31,662 bases of DNA from Peptococcaceae bacterium UBA2264. GTDB lineage: Bacteria > Bacillota > Desulfitobacteriia > Desulfitobacteriales > Desulfitobacteriaceae. A program made the translations under genes and the position numbers. Shown one piece after another: positions 16,014 to 24,305 of the stretch. The notes below the pieces were generated by a model. It ran no database searches, had not been told where the DNA came from, and saw only the letters and a list, made by a program, of their open reading frames with translations. Each line of letters starts with the position of its first letter. The stretch's first letter is position 1. The stretch lies in assembly GCA_002347475.1 (NCBI GenBank), contig DDXI01000095.1:1-31662 (forward strand), given 5' to 3'.

Positions 16014-16775
16014 ATGAAGAGAACAAAATTCTTAATTTTGCTGATCCTGTTTCTCGCAGCAATAGCATCTCCGTTAAGGGCCGCTGTTTCTGTCCCTCAG
16101 CCTTCAAGTCAATTTTACGTCTTGGACCAGGCCAATGTTCTTGATCAAACCACTGAAGAAACCATTGTGCAAACTTCTGCTGCCCTGGCCCAAAAGACCA
16201 AGGCCCAGATTACAGTTGTTACTGTGAATAGCCTTGGCGGAGCAGCTCCTGAAGACTATGCCCTGGCTATTCTGCGGGAATGGGGGATCGGGGATAAGGA
16301 TTTGAACAATGGCCTGCTGGTACTGGTTTCCCCGCAGGAAAGGGTTTCCCGGATCGAGGTCGGTTACGGTCTGGAGGGGGCCTTGCCTGATGCTAAGACA
16401 GGGCAGATCCAGGACGAATATATGATACCCTATTTTCAAAACAACGATTATAACCAGGGCATTCTTAATGGTTACAGGGCCTTGGTCCAGGAAGTAGCCA
16501 AAGAGTATCAGGTAACTGTAGAGATAAGTCCTCCCCAGGCCCAGTCTGCTGTTGCAGCAGCAACAGCCGCCGGAGCCATACCTTTCTGGCTGAAAATCCT
16601 CTTTGTGGTCCTGCTTATTTTGCTGCTTTATTTTGACCACCGCTTTCTTAACGGCTTTTTTCTCGGCCTGATATTAGGGTTGCTATTTCGGGGCAGAGGC
16701 GGCGGTGGCGGAGGGGGTGGTTTCGGCGGCGGCGGTGGCTGGGGCGGCGGTGGCGGCAGCACCAGACGCTGGTAG
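16014..16775 (+). CDS. TPM domain-containing membrane protein with Gly-rich tail
   Basis: A 253-residue protein with a signal peptide ending near S-P-L-R-A-A. A TPM (TLP18.3/Psb32/MOLO-1) domain spans about 30-165, with V-L-D-Q-A-N-V-L, A-Q-I-T-V-V-T-V-N, R-E-W-G-I-G and V-G-Y-G-L-E-G-A-L-P-D. One or two membrane helices (about 185-225) follow. The last ~30 residues are almost all glycine with a final R-R-W. This matches the YgcG-like proteins found with LemA; the pair may act in envelope protein quality control, which is inference. ATG 16014 has GAAGGGA about ten bases upstream. Confidence 0.93.
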   Translation: MKRTKFLILLILFLAAIASPLRAAVSVPQPSSQFYVLDQANVLDQTTEETIVQTSAALAQKTKAQITVVTVNSLGGAAPEDYALAILREWGIGDKDLNNGLLVLVSPQERVSRIEVGYGLEGALPDAKTGQIQDEYMIPYFQNNDYNQGILNGYRALVQEVAKEYQVTVEISPPQAQSAVAAATAAGAIPFWLKILFVVLLILLLYFDHRFLNGFFLGLILGLLFRGRGGGGGGGGFGGGGGWGGGGGSTRRW

Positions 16776-16823
16776 AGAATATCTGGTCGTTGCTCAATTG
16801 CCAGGTCTGATGTCAAATGATAA

Positions 16824-16852
16824 TTGACAGCAGAAGGTTTGTTAATTATAAT
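16824..16852 (+). promoter_or_regulatory. Consensus sigma-A promoter for the cobalamin-riboswitch operon
   Basis: TTGACA (16824-16829) and TATAAT (16847-16852) are both perfect and exactly 17 bases apart. Transcription should begin near 16859, just before the riboswitch. Confidence 0.85.
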
Positions 16853-16870
16853 TGTTGTGAAATAAATACG

Positions 16871-17021
16871 TTTCAGGTGTCCTTTGAGAAGGAAGAATAG
16901 GGAACCGGGTGTAATTCCCGGGCGGGCCCGCCACTGTGAAGGTGAATTGATGCCAGGACCACTCCGCAAGGGGGAAGGTGGCATTGGAATGATGAACCTG
17001 AGTCAGGAGACCTGCCTGAAA
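16871..17021 (+). promoter_or_regulatory. Cobalamin (adenosylcobalamin) riboswitch
   Basis: P1 is closed by TTTCAGG (16871-16877) and CCTGAAA (17015-17021). Inside are GGGAACCGGGTGTAATTCCCG, the GGGCCCGCCACTGTGA core and the 3' B12 box AGTCAGGAGACCTGCC, all diagnostic of cobalamin riboswitches. A terminator follows before the coding region, so cobalamin should shut off the MDR dehydrogenase and TrpD-like genes. Confidence 0.95.
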
Positions 17022-17065
17022 TTGACTGAACCGTTTCGAGGGAAAACGGTAGGTGAGGATGATGG

Positions 17066-17109
17066 AAAATCCACGCCAGCTTTGGCTGTGGATTTTTATT
17101 TTTTTTTTA
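17066..17109 (+). terminator. Terminator of the cobalamin riboswitch
   Basis: AAAATCCACGCC (17066-17077) pairs with GGC-T-GTGGATTTT (17084-17096), with one bulged T. A long T-run interrupted by one A follows. An extra hairpin (ACCGTTT/AAACGGT, 17030-17050) lies between aptamer and terminator and may be part of the expression platform. Confidence 0.88.
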
Positions 17110-17121
17110 AGGAGGGACAGA

Positions 17122-18156
17122 TTGAAAGCAGCGGTATTGAAGGGCCTGGAAGAATTAACACTGGAAAACAGGCCGATTCCGGACTGTGGCCCGGGTGAGG
17201 TTTTAGTCCAATCAGGGGTCTGCGGCATTTGCCGGACGGATATGAAGTGTTTAAGTCAGGGTCAGCGGGATTTAAAGCTGCCCAGGATCCTGGGACATGA
17301 AATTGCCGGAACGGTTGTCCAGACAGGCAGTGGAGTTGCCTCGGTTTCCAAAGGTGACAGAGTGCAGGTGGCTCCTGGAATTCCCTGTGGTACCTGCAGC
17401 TATTGTTTGCGGGGCCAGGATAATTTGTGTGACTCCATGCAAATTTTGGGATTTCATCTCAACGGAGGATTTGCCGAATATGTTCTGGTGCCTGCTGCCG
17501 GAGTAAACAATGGGGTGCTGCAGCCTGTTCCGGAAGAACTGTCATTAGCGGAGGCTGCTCTGACAGAGCCTTTGGCTTGCTGTGTGAACATGCAGAAATC
17601 TTTGCGAGTAAATAAGGAAGACCAGCTCCTTATTATTGGTGCCGGTCCTTTGGGTATTTTAAATGCCAAATTGGCTAGGGCCAAAGGTGTAAGGCAGATA
17701 ATCCTTCTGGAAGAAACAGAAGAAAGACTGAAAAAGGCCGAAAACTTCGAATCGGATTATCTGCTGGATTACCGAAAGAGAAATATGCCTGAAGAAGTAA
17801 GGAGGATCACTCAGGGTCGGGGTGCGGATGTGGTCATACCCTGTTGTCCCGGCACGGAGCCCTTTAGCCAGGGAATAAATTTCCTCGCTAAAAGAGGACG
17901 TTTGGGTTTTTTCAGCGGTTTGACCGGGGGTAGTTTTTCTGAAAAGGATTTAAATCTCATACACTATAAAGAACTGTCAGTTGCCGGGGCTTATGGCTGT
18001 TCTGTCGGTCATAACCGGGAGGCCCTGAGTCTGATGGCTGAGGGCCTTGTTGAGGTTAAAAATATGATTTCCAGAAGAATATCTTTAACTGAAGTGTGGC
18101 AGGGCCTGGAGATGGTGCGCAATAAGACGGAAATGTCTGTCGTAATCGAATATTAA
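17122..18156 (+). CDS. Zinc-dependent medium-chain alcohol/polyol dehydrogenase family protein
   Basis: A 344-residue MDR enzyme, cytoplasmic and NAD(P)-dependent. It has catalytic-zinc residues (G-V-C-G-I-C-R-T-D, L-G-H-E and T-E-P-L), a structural-zinc lobe C-G-T-C-S-Y-C-x7-C, and a Rossmann motif G-A-G-P-L-G. It most resembles threonine/sorbitol dehydrogenase-type proteins, but the substrate cannot be read from sequence. TTG 17122 is the start: AAGGAGG is six bases upstream and MDR homology begins at once. The longer upstream frame runs through the riboswitch terminator and is not real. It sits under cobalamin control and precedes the TrpD-like gene, so a cobamide-related role is possible. 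Confidence 0.85.
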   Translation: MKAAVLKGLEELTLENRPIPDCGPGEVLVQSGVCGICRTDMKCLSQGQRDLKLPRILGHEIAGTVVQTGSGVASVSKGDRVQVAPGIPCGTCSYCLRGQDNLCDSMQILGFHLNGGFAEYVLVPAAGVNNGVLQPVPEELSLAEAALTEPLACCVNMQKSLRVNKEDQLLIIGAGPLGILNAKLARAKGVRQIILLEETEERLKKAENFESDYLLDYRKRNMPEEVRRITQGRGADVVIPCCPGTEPFSQGINFLAKRGRLGFFSGLTGGSFSEKDLNLIHYKELSVAGAYGCSVGHNREALSLMAEGLVEVKNMISRRISLTEVWQGLEMVRNKTEMSVVIEY

Positions 18157-18190
18157 TTGAATGACACAAATAAACTGAGGGGGTATAAGC

Positions 18191-19312
18191 ATGTCTGCAG
18201 AAAAGTCCAAAGCATTTGGCGGTATGGTGACCAAACTTATTAATTCCGAGGATATGACCAGAAGTGAATCCAGGGAAATGTTTTATCAAATATTGAATAA
18301 TGAACAATCCGATATGCACCAGGGAGCCTTCCTGGCTGCGCTTACAGCCAAAGGGGCTACAGCTGAAGAAATTGCCGGTGTTTGGGAAGCAATCTATGAG
18401 CTGGATACAGTAAAAGTAAGTCCTGAGGCCGCTTTCCCTCTGGCAGATAACTGCGGGACGGGGATGGATTCCTTAAAAACCTTTAATATCAGTACAGCTG
18501 CCTCTGTCATTGCTGCGGCTGAAGGAATCCCGATGGCCAAACACGGAGCCCGGGCAATCACTTCCGTTTGCGGAACTGTTGATATCCTGGAAGAATTGGG
18601 TGTTGATGTGGAGTGTGACTCTGAAATTGTTAAAAGAAGCATTGAAAAGGCTGGAATCGGTATTTTCAACGGCATGAGTCCCAAGGTTCATCCCCAGGCA
18701 TTGGGCCGTATACTCTCCCAGATTTCTTTTGGGACCGTCCTCAATATCGCAGCTTCTCTGGCTAATCCTGCTCTGCCCCAATATGCAGTACGGGGAGTAT
18801 ATGCCAGGGAAATGCTGGAACCGGTGGCTATGGTTATGAAAGAAATCGGCTACAAAAAAGCTCTTGTTATCCATGGTCTGTCTGAAGACGGCACTCAGGG
18901 TATTGATGAAGCCTCCACTTTGGGAGAAACTTTTATTGCAGAATTAAAAGAAGACGGCAGTATTGTTAATTATTCTTTTTTGCCTGAGGAATTCGGGATC
19001 AGAAGAGCAACCAGAGAAGAAATTTCCCCGCTGGCCCAAAGAGAGCAGGAAGCTGCCCGCCTGATAGCCATATTAAGCGGTAAAGATGGGGGTGCCTGTT
19101 CTGATATCGTCTGTCTTAATGCGGCCTTGATACTCTATTTGACTGACCGCTGCAGGAACATCAAGGATGGATACCACCAGGCCCGGGAAACCATAAGTTC
19201 CGGGCGGGCGATGGCCAAGCTGCGCCAGTGGGTAGAGGAACAGAATCATGACCAGGAGAAGGGCCTGAGCAAACTGGAAGAAATAATCCGGCAAGTAGCT
19301 GCTCTGCAATAA
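18191..19312 (+). CDS. TrpD-like (anthranilate phosphoribosyltransferase family) protein, substrate uncertain
   Basis: A 373-residue member of the nucleoside-phosphorylase-like phosphoribosyltransferase fold. The PRPP-site loop is G-T-G-M-D-S (89-94) where TrpD has G-T-G-G-D, followed by T-F-N-I-S-T-A-A-S and K-H-G-A-R (117-121). Residues that bind anthranilate in true TrpD are changed: the Asn of K-H-G-N is Ala119, and the Arg-rich R-R-E-L-G-x-R-T helix is replaced by L-G-R-I-L-S-Q-I-S-F-G-T. A C-terminal extension (about 345-373) is also present. No other trp gene is near. It lies 34 bases after the MDR gene under a cobalamin riboswitch, which suggests phosphoribosylation of a different aromatic base, perhaps a cobamide lower ligand. 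That role is inference. Ribosome site GAGGGGG. Confidence 0.85.
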   Translation: MSAEKSKAFGGMVTKLINSEDMTRSESREMFYQILNNEQSDMHQGAFLAALTAKGATAEEIAGVWEAIYELDTVKVSPEAAFPLADNCGTGMDSLKTFNISTAASVIAAAEGIPMAKHGARAITSVCGTVDILEELGVDVECDSEIVKRSIEKAGIGIFNGMSPKVHPQALGRILSQISFGTVLNIAASLANPALPQYAVRGVYAREMLEPVAMVMKEIGYKKALVIHGLSEDGTQGIDEASTLGETFIAELKEDGSIVNYSFLPEEFGIRRATREEISPLAQREQEAARLIAILSGKDGGACSDIVCLNAALILYLTDRCRNIKDGYHQARETISSGRAMAKLRQWVEEQNHDQEKGLSKLEEIIRQVAALQ

Positions 19313-19334
19313 TTGCCTGAATAAATTGCCTGAC

Positions 19335-19361
19335 TATTACTAAGGCAGATGCTTAGGTAAT
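19335..19361 (+). terminator. Weak hairpin after the TrpD-like gene
   Basis: ATTACTAAG and CTTAGGTAAT pair with one bulge around GCAGATG. No T-tract follows, so termination here would be weak. An AATTGCCTGA direct repeat lies just upstream. Confidence 0.3.
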
Positions 19362-19396
19362 GATTATGTCAACAGTAAGAGAAAGGAAGAGAAACG

Positions 19397-19615
19397 GTGA
19401 AATTGTATGCTTTAAAATGCCGGGATGGTTTTCTGAGGATCAGCGCTGATACTTACAGTTGTGTTGAATTGGCTAAAGCCAGTGTTTTTCCAGAGGAAAA
19501 ATATTCTGCTCTGGCGGAGTATCTGAATACAGCCGGTCAGCTGGGATTTCCTGATGTCAGAATTACGGAGTTGCTGGTTACCGAAAACGAAGACTTTGTA
19601 TTTTCCCCGCCATGA
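19397..19615 (+). CDS. Small hypothetical protein
   Basis: A 72-residue predicted soluble protein starting at GTG with AAGGAAGAG before it. The sequence (M-K-L-Y-A-L-K-C-R-D-G-F-L-R-I..., then V-F-P-E-E-K-Y-S-A-L and a proline end) has balanced composition and no low complexity, which favours real coding. I do not recognise a family. It overlaps the amidohydrolase debris that follows, so it may itself be a remnant. Confidence 0.45.
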   Translation: MKLYALKCRDGFLRISADTYSCVELAKASVFPEEKYSALAEYLNTAGQLGFPDVRITELLVTENEDFVFSPP

Positions 19616-19843
19616 AGGCAATGATACGATTTTGACCAACATATTGGATCCAGGCTTTACCCATCGCGAAACATTTCAAACCGGCACTCGTCAGGCTGCT
19701 ACCGACGGCATAACCACGATCATTGATATGCCCTGCTGTTCCTTTACTGGAAGCAACTTGGGAAAATTAGTCAAACCGAAGATGTCCTGAAACAGGCTGG
19801 TAAGGAAGCGGAAACAGCCCTTAGACAATATGCCAGCATATAA
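19600..19843 (+). pseudogene. Degraded dihydroorotase/allantoinase-type amidohydrolase fragment and adjoining debris
   Basis: In one frame the translation includes D-P-G-F-T-H-R-E-T-F-Q-T-G-T-R-Q-A-A, then D-G-I-T-T-I-I-D-M-P. This is the region just after the metal-binding H-x-H of cyclic amidohydrolases (E-P-G-...-E-T-F-x-T-G-T-x-A-A-A-x-G-G-V-T-T). The upstream H-x-H strand and nearly all of the catalytic domain are missing; the match ends after D-M-P-C-C-S. In another frame a helical tail (T-E-D-V-L-K-Q-A-G-K-E-A-E-T-A-L-R-Q-Y) ends at 19843. The region appears to be the scar of one or more deletions. Confidence 0.6.
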
Positions 19844-19890
19844 ATGCTCTGATAATAGGATATAAGTCCTTTGCCAGGGCATTTTATTTT
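19842..19890 (+). terminator. Terminator after the degraded region
   Basis: AAATGCTCTG (19842-19851) pairs with CAGGGCATTT (19875-19884), with one G-T pair. An inner AGGA/TCCT stem and T-rich sequence follow. It separates the debris from the c-di-GMP gene. Confidence 0.7.
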
Positions 19891-19910
19891 TAATATAATA
19901 AAAAGGAATT

Positions 19911-19938
19911 TTGAAGCTAATTAAAGAATTAATATAAG
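19911..19938 (+). promoter_or_regulatory. Probable promoter of the GGDEF/HD-GYP gene
   Basis: TTGAAG (19911-19916) and TATAAG (19933-19938) are 16 bases apart, just after the preceding terminator and about 37 bases before the start codon. Confidence 0.5.
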
Positions 19939-19974
19939 CAAATTTACCTTTACCGGTGGAAAGGACAATTGGGT

Positions 19975-22209
19975 ATGAGTAAAAACGAGTTACGAAAAAT
20001 AGACTATATGCAGGACCTTCAGGAAATACATCATATGCTGATAGATAAATACTCTGAGCCAATTTTCTTTTCAAATTCAGAGGGTAGATACCTATATGTC
20101 AACAGGGCTTTTGCTGAGATAGCAGGAAAAAGTGCAGACAAAATTATCGGTAAATTGATTTGGGATGTGTTTGTCAGGGAAGAAGCCGATAAATTATTTG
20201 CAGCTTTGAATCAGGTATTTGAGCATGGTGAGGATAATACAGTCGAGATTCGTTTGCCTAAAAAAGAAACCTTTGATTACTATTTTGCTGTAATAACTCC
20301 CCGCAAGAACAGTTATGGTAAAGTCCAGAATGCGATCTGTTTTCTCAAGGATATCAGCGCCTACAAGGAAGCGGAAAAGGCCTTGGGGGAGAGTGAGGAA
20401 AAACGACGGGCTCTGCAAAGCACTTTACTGCAATTTTGCATGGTTCTTTCTGGCATGCATACCAGTATTTTACTTACTTCGAATGAAGACAGGGTGGAAT
20501 TTGTCAATCAGGCTTTTTGTGATATTTTTGGTTCTGAGGATTCGCCGGCAGATCTAATCGGACTTACAATTAAAGAAATTAACCAAAGAATCAAGGATCC
20601 TTGTCAGAATTTATACGAGGAAGTGGATCTAATACAGGAAATGGCCGATAAGGAACAACCTGTAAAAAATGAAGAGGTCTGTATCAGGGGCCGGACCTGC
20701 TTGCGTGATTATATCCCCTTGCATTTGAACGGAAAATCATATGGCCGTTTTTGGCACTATGTGGATATTACCGAGCGTAAGCAGATGGAGGAGGCCTTAA
20801 AAGAACGGGAACAGTTATTGCTGGTATCACAAAAAGTAGCCCGAATCGGCAGTTATATGATTGACATGAAAACCGGTATATGGAAGTGTTCTCCGGAACT
20901 TAATGAGATTTTTGGAATTAATGAGACTTATCCGCACAACATGGAAAGCTGGTTTGAGGTTATTCATCCGGATTGGCGCAAAGAATTTTATGATTATTAC
21001 TCTATGGTAGAAATGGAAAAAATACCATTTGACTATGAGTACAAAATAATAATGATCAATAACGGTATGGAGTGCTGGGTTCATGGACTCGGAGATTTGG
21101 AATTTGACAGCCAGGGTAATCCGGTACGCCTGATAGGTACAATTCAGGATATCACTAAACGCAAAAAAACCGAAGAAGAGATAATCTATCTGAGCTACCA
21201 TGATAAACTGACAGGGCTTTATAACAGAAGATTTTTTGAAATGGATATCAGAAGACTGGATGTTGAAAGGAATCTGCCTATTTCCATAATCATTGGGGAT
21301 GTTAATGGCTTAAAGCTGGTCAATGATGCCTTTGGCCATGACATAGGGGATGAACTAATTCTGAAAGTTGCTTCAGCTATTCAAAATGCTTGCAGAGTAA
21401 ATGATTTGGTAGCGCGCTGGGGGGGAGATGAATTTGTAGTTCTCCTGCCGAAAACAAAAACAGAAGAAGTTGAAAAAATCGTCAATAGAATAAGAGAACT
21501 TTATTCCAGTGAAAGTGTCAATTCCTTGAGTGTCAGTGTTTCTTTTGGTTGGGATACAAAGAAGAAAAATTTCGAAGATATCGAGAAAGTTTTTAAAAGT
21601 GCCGAAGATAAAATGTACGAAAACAAAATTATTGAAAAGGAAGGTATGCGCGGTAAGGCAGTAAGCAATATTATCACTTCTCTGCATGAGAGAAATCCCC
21701 GGGAAAAGCAGCACTCGGAAAGAATGAGCAAAATATGTCTTCAAATAGGAAAAGCCCTGAATTTATCGGGAACTGAAATCAAGAGACTGGGTGTTGCCTG
21801 TTATTTGCACGATATCGGTAAAATTGCTATCAAAGAAAATGTCCTGAATAAGCCTGGGAAACTGACAGCTCAGGAGTGGCATGAGATAAAGAGGCATTCT
21901 GATATCGGTTACAGGATATTGAGTTCGTCGTATGATATGTTTGATTTGGCGGACTGGGTATTTGCTCACCATGAGAGGTGGGATGGCTACGGTTATCCCA
22001 AGGGTTTAAGAGGCAATAATATTCCACTGATGGCCAGAATTATAACCTTGGTTGATGCTTATGACGCCATGACAAGTGAACAAAATTATTGTGAAATTAA
22101 ATATGAAGAAGAAGTAATCGTCGAAATCCGCAATAATGCCGGCAAGCAGTTTGATCCTGAGATTGCCAGAATTTTTGTGGAGCAAGTATTAAAAAAATCC
22201 TGGACGTAA
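19975..22209 (+). CDS. PAS-PAS-PAS-GGDEF-HD-GYP c-di-GMP turnover protein
   Basis: A 744-residue soluble protein. Three PAS-type sensor modules (about 15-130, 150-270 and 280-395) precede a GGDEF cyclase domain (about 400-555) and an HD-GYP phosphodiesterase domain (about 560-740). The cyclase signature is intact (R-W-G-G-D-E-F), with an R-x-x-D inhibitory site exactly five residues before it. The phosphodiesterase signature is intact too: L-H-D-I-G-K and H-H-E-R-W-D-G-Y-G-Y-P. So it may both make and degrade c-di-GMP according to PAS input; which activity dominates cannot be read from sequence. No membrane helix is seen. ATG 19975 is chosen over TTG 19969 because GTGGAAAGGA is better spaced. 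It is convergent with the stressosome operon and near two c-di-GMP riboswitches. Confidence 0.93.
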   Translation: MSKNELRKIDYMQDLQEIHHMLIDKYSEPIFFSNSEGRYLYVNRAFAEIAGKSADKIIGKLIWDVFVREEADKLFAALNQVFEHGEDNTVEIRLPKKETFDYYFAVITPRKNSYGKVQNAICFLKDISAYKEAEKALGESEEKRRALQSTLLQFCMVLSGMHTSILLTSNEDRVEFVNQAFCDIFGSEDSPADLIGLTIKEINQRIKDPCQNLYEEVDLIQEMADKEQPVKNEEVCIRGRTCLRDYIPLHLNGKSYGRFWHYVDITERKQMEEALKEREQLLLVSQKVARIGSYMIDMKTGIWKCSPELNEIFGINETYPHNMESWFEVIHPDWRKEFYDYYSMVEMEKIPFDYEYKIIMINNGMECWVHGLGDLEFDSQGNPVRLIGTIQDITKRKKTEEEIIYLSYHDKLTGLYNRRFFEMDIRRLDVERNLPISIIIGDVNGLKLVNDAFGHDIGDELILKVASAIQNACRVNDLVARWGGDEFVVLLPKTKTEEVEKIVNRIRELYSSESVNSLSVSVSFGWDTKKKNFEDIEKVFKSAEDKMYENKIIEKEGMRGKAVSNIITSLHERNPREKQHSERMSKICLQIGKALNLSGTEIKRLGVACYLHDIGKIAIKENVLNKPGKLTAQEWHEIKRHSDIGYRILSSSYDMFDLADWVFAHHERWDGYGYPKGLRGNNIPLMARIITLVDAYDAMTSEQNYCEIKYEEEVIVEIRNNAGKQFDPEIARIFVEQVLKKSWT

Positions 22210-22232
22210 TTTATGAGGTGATGTAAAAAGTG

Positions 22233-22261
22233 AAAACCCGCTTATTTTCAAGCGGGTTTTT
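22233..22261. terminator. Bidirectional terminator between the c-di-GMP gene and the stressosome operon
   Basis: AAAACCCGCTT (22233-22243) and AAGCGGGTTTT (22250-22260) form an 11-bp perfect stem with a 6-nt loop. T-runs lie at the exit on both strands. Confidence 0.92.
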
Positions 22262-22276
22262 GAATGATTATAACTG

Positions 22277-23698
22277 TTAGTTTGCCAGGGAGATTTGCTG
22301 CTGATCTGATTGTGCTACCGGCAGACTGATTATGAAAGTTGACCCGGTTCCGGGAATACTGTTCACTTTTATATCCCCGCCATGGTTGCGGATTATCTGA
22401 TAAGTTACAGACATGCCCAATCCGGTGCCGGTTTTCTTGGTAGTAAAAAAGGGATCGAAGATTCTGGCCAGGGTTTGCTGATCCATTCCTTTACCATTAT
22501 CCTTGATAGACAGGTACACTCCGGAAGAGGAGGTTTGTCCCTGAGCGGTGACCTCGACCTTGCCTTGCGGGCCAACAGCATCGAAGGCATTCTTTATTAT
22601 GTTCAGCAAAACCTGCTTTATCTGGTCCTTATCAATGTGCAGACAAGGTATTTTGGCAGGGCAATTAAAGCGCAAATCAATTTCGCGCAGCAGGGCTTCG
22701 CTTTCCATCAGAATTTGTACCTCTGTCAACAAGTCAGCAATATCTTCCAGAGATTGTTTGGGTAAGGAAGGTTTGGTTGAGCTCAGAAAGTTTGTAATAA
22801 AGATGTTGACACGGTCGAGCTCTCCCAAAATAATATCCAGAAATTCTCTTTTGGGGCTATTGACCAATTCTGGTTCCAGTAATTGGATGAATCCTCGGAC
22901 AGAAGTTAAAGGATTACGGATTTCGTGAGCTATTCCCGCTGCCAGGGTCCCGACAGTGGCCAGCTTTTCACTGTGCATAACTGCTTTTTCCAGCTGCCTT
23001 TGTTCGGTAATATTTTGGATCAAAGCTACAACTTCAGTAATATTTCCTGTTTTGTCCCGGATTGGGGAAGTGGTGATTTTTAGGATTTTTCCACAGGAAT
23101 ACTCTTTCTCTTCCCCGGAAAATATTTTTCCTGTTTCCAGGGTTTCAATTACCAGATCTGTACAGGTTACGTAATCTGCTTTCCCTGCTTGATCAGAGCA
23201 GTATTGTTTAAGGAATACCAGATTTTTTCCCAGGCAGTCATCAATATTGAAGCCAAATATTTCTTCCAGGGCATTATTTACAAAGGTCAGTTCACCTTTT
23301 TTGTTAATGGTCAGCACTCCGATGGCAATTGAATCAAGTATAAGTTCATGCTTGTTTTTGTATAGGGCCAGGGAGGAATCGAGACGGAGGACCGCTTCTG
23401 TCCAGTTATTGAGAGTCTCTTTACTATATTTACCTCCGCTGTTTTTGGCTCCGAAAGTAACCATAACTCCGAGAAGAAATACCAGACCGCGGTTAATTAC
23501 CCGCAGGGTATCTTCCGGGGCTAAGTTCCTGGTAATTTCCATAATAGATTCATGGTGAAGAGATACGAGTTCTTCAGTAGCAACAATTTTACCGCTGAAT
23601 TCATTACTGAACTGGTCGGCTCTATACAAAGCTTCTTCTTCATTTTCATAAAAAAACATCTGCAGCAAATCGCTGTATTTCTTTTTGAGGTCATTCAT
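22277..23698 (-). CDS. RsbU_N-PAS histidine kinase, putative stressosome output
   Basis: A 473-residue soluble kinase. Residues ~1-95 resemble the N-terminal RsbT-binding domain of the RsbU phosphatase: Y-x-x-L-L-x(9)-E-x-x-L-Y-x-A-x-x-F-S followed by E-E-L-V-S-L-H-H-E-S-I-M-E-I lines up with the B. subtilis protein as I recall it. A PAS domain follows (about 115-232), then HisKA with H258 in A-H-E-I-R-N-P-L-T. The HATPase has N-I-I-K-N-A-F-D-A, D-N-G-K-G-M and T-G-L-G-type boxes. It is the last gene of the operon and its start overlaps the end of rsbX by 8 bases. No response regulator is adjacent. RsbT freed from the stressosome may bind and activate it; that is inference. Confidence 0.88.
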   Translation of the reverse strand: MNDLKKKYSDLLQMFFYENEEEALYRADQFSNEFSGKIVATEELVSLHHESIMEITRNLAPEDTLRVINRGLVFLLGVMVTFGAKNSGGKYSKETLNNWTEAVLRLDSSLALYKNKHELILDSIAIGVLTINKKGELTFVNNALEEIFGFNIDDCLGKNLVFLKQYCSDQAGKADYVTCTDLVIETLETGKIFSGEEKEYSCGKILKITTSPIRDKTGNITEVVALIQNITEQRQLEKAVMHSEKLATVGTLAAGIAHEIRNPLTSVRGFIQLLEPELVNSPKREFLDIILGELDRVNIFITNFLSSTKPSLPKQSLEDIADLLTEVQILMESEALLREIDLRFNCPAKIPCLHIDKDQIKQVLLNIIKNAFDAVGPQGKVEVTAQGQTSSSGVYLSIKDNGKGMDQQTLARIFDPFFTTKKTGTGLGMSVTYQIIRNHGGDIKVNSIPGTGSTFIISLPVAQSDQQQISLAN

Positions 23699-24305
23699 GT
23701 ATTATTTGCTCCTCATAACCTTCTTTCCATAATTCGGAGGCTGCCAAAATCAGGGCATCATCACTGGGTCTGCGGTAGCCGGACATGAGAGTCCGGACAA
23801 TTTGTACGGGAGACGACAGTGTCAAGGGAGAAAAGGAGTGCAGATTATAATTATCGGCAATACCGTCTGTATGCATCAATAGGATATCATCCGGGGAAAA
23901 GGCTGTTACTCGTTGAAAAGAATTGTTTGTTTGGTAGCCCAGGATTCCCGCCGGCAGAAATATTTCGGTTGTTTTTCGACTGATTAGTTTAACAATAATA
24001 TTACCGATCCCGGTAAAAGTAATTTGTTGAGATTGTTGATCTACAAGAGCCAAGCCTATAACCACACCCACAGTACTAATCAAAGCTTTGTGAATATTTT
24101 CCAGAAGCTTGTCTAATTCCGGATCATTATTGTCAGCCAGCAATTCCAGGGTGCGGCTGGCGGCCTCATAGGCCATACGACCATGACCAAGGCCATCGAT
24201 TACCGCAATCAAGATTTTATCGGCTAATTTCTTCACCAGGTATGCATCACCACCGTAATCCGGCTGCAGAGGGAAAGAAAATACTGCAATCTTTATCTCA
24301 ACCAC
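23691..24305 (-). CDS. rsbX: RsbX-like PP2C/SpoIIE-family serine phosphatase
   Basis: A 204-residue single-domain PP2C-type phosphatase, the size of RsbX. Metal-site motifs are G-G-D20 near the N-terminus, V-I-D-G-L-G-H-G, H-T-D-G-I-A-D and S-D-D-A. In stressosome systems RsbX removes phosphates from RsbS and RsbR to reset signalling. Its start overlaps the preceding kinase gene by 13 bases, which fits translational coupling in the rsb operon. Confidence 0.88.
   Translation of the reverse strand: MVEIKIAVFSFPLQPDYGGDAYLVKKLADKILIAVIDGLGHGRMAYEAASRTLELLADNNDPELDKLLENIHKALISTVGVVIGLALVDQQSQQITFTGIGNIIVKLISRKTTEIFLPAGILGYQTNNSFQRVTAFSPDDILLMHTDGIADNYNLHSFSPLTLSSPVQIVRTLMSGYRRPSDDALILAASELWKEGYEEQIIHE

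Noticed and set aside
16628..16984. Minus-strand ORF rich in proline
   Set aside because: Antisense shadow of the glycine-rich tail of the TPM protein.
22382..23558. Several plus-strand ORFs of 70-127 codons
   Set aside because: All are antisense to the histidine kinase gene and lack family features.
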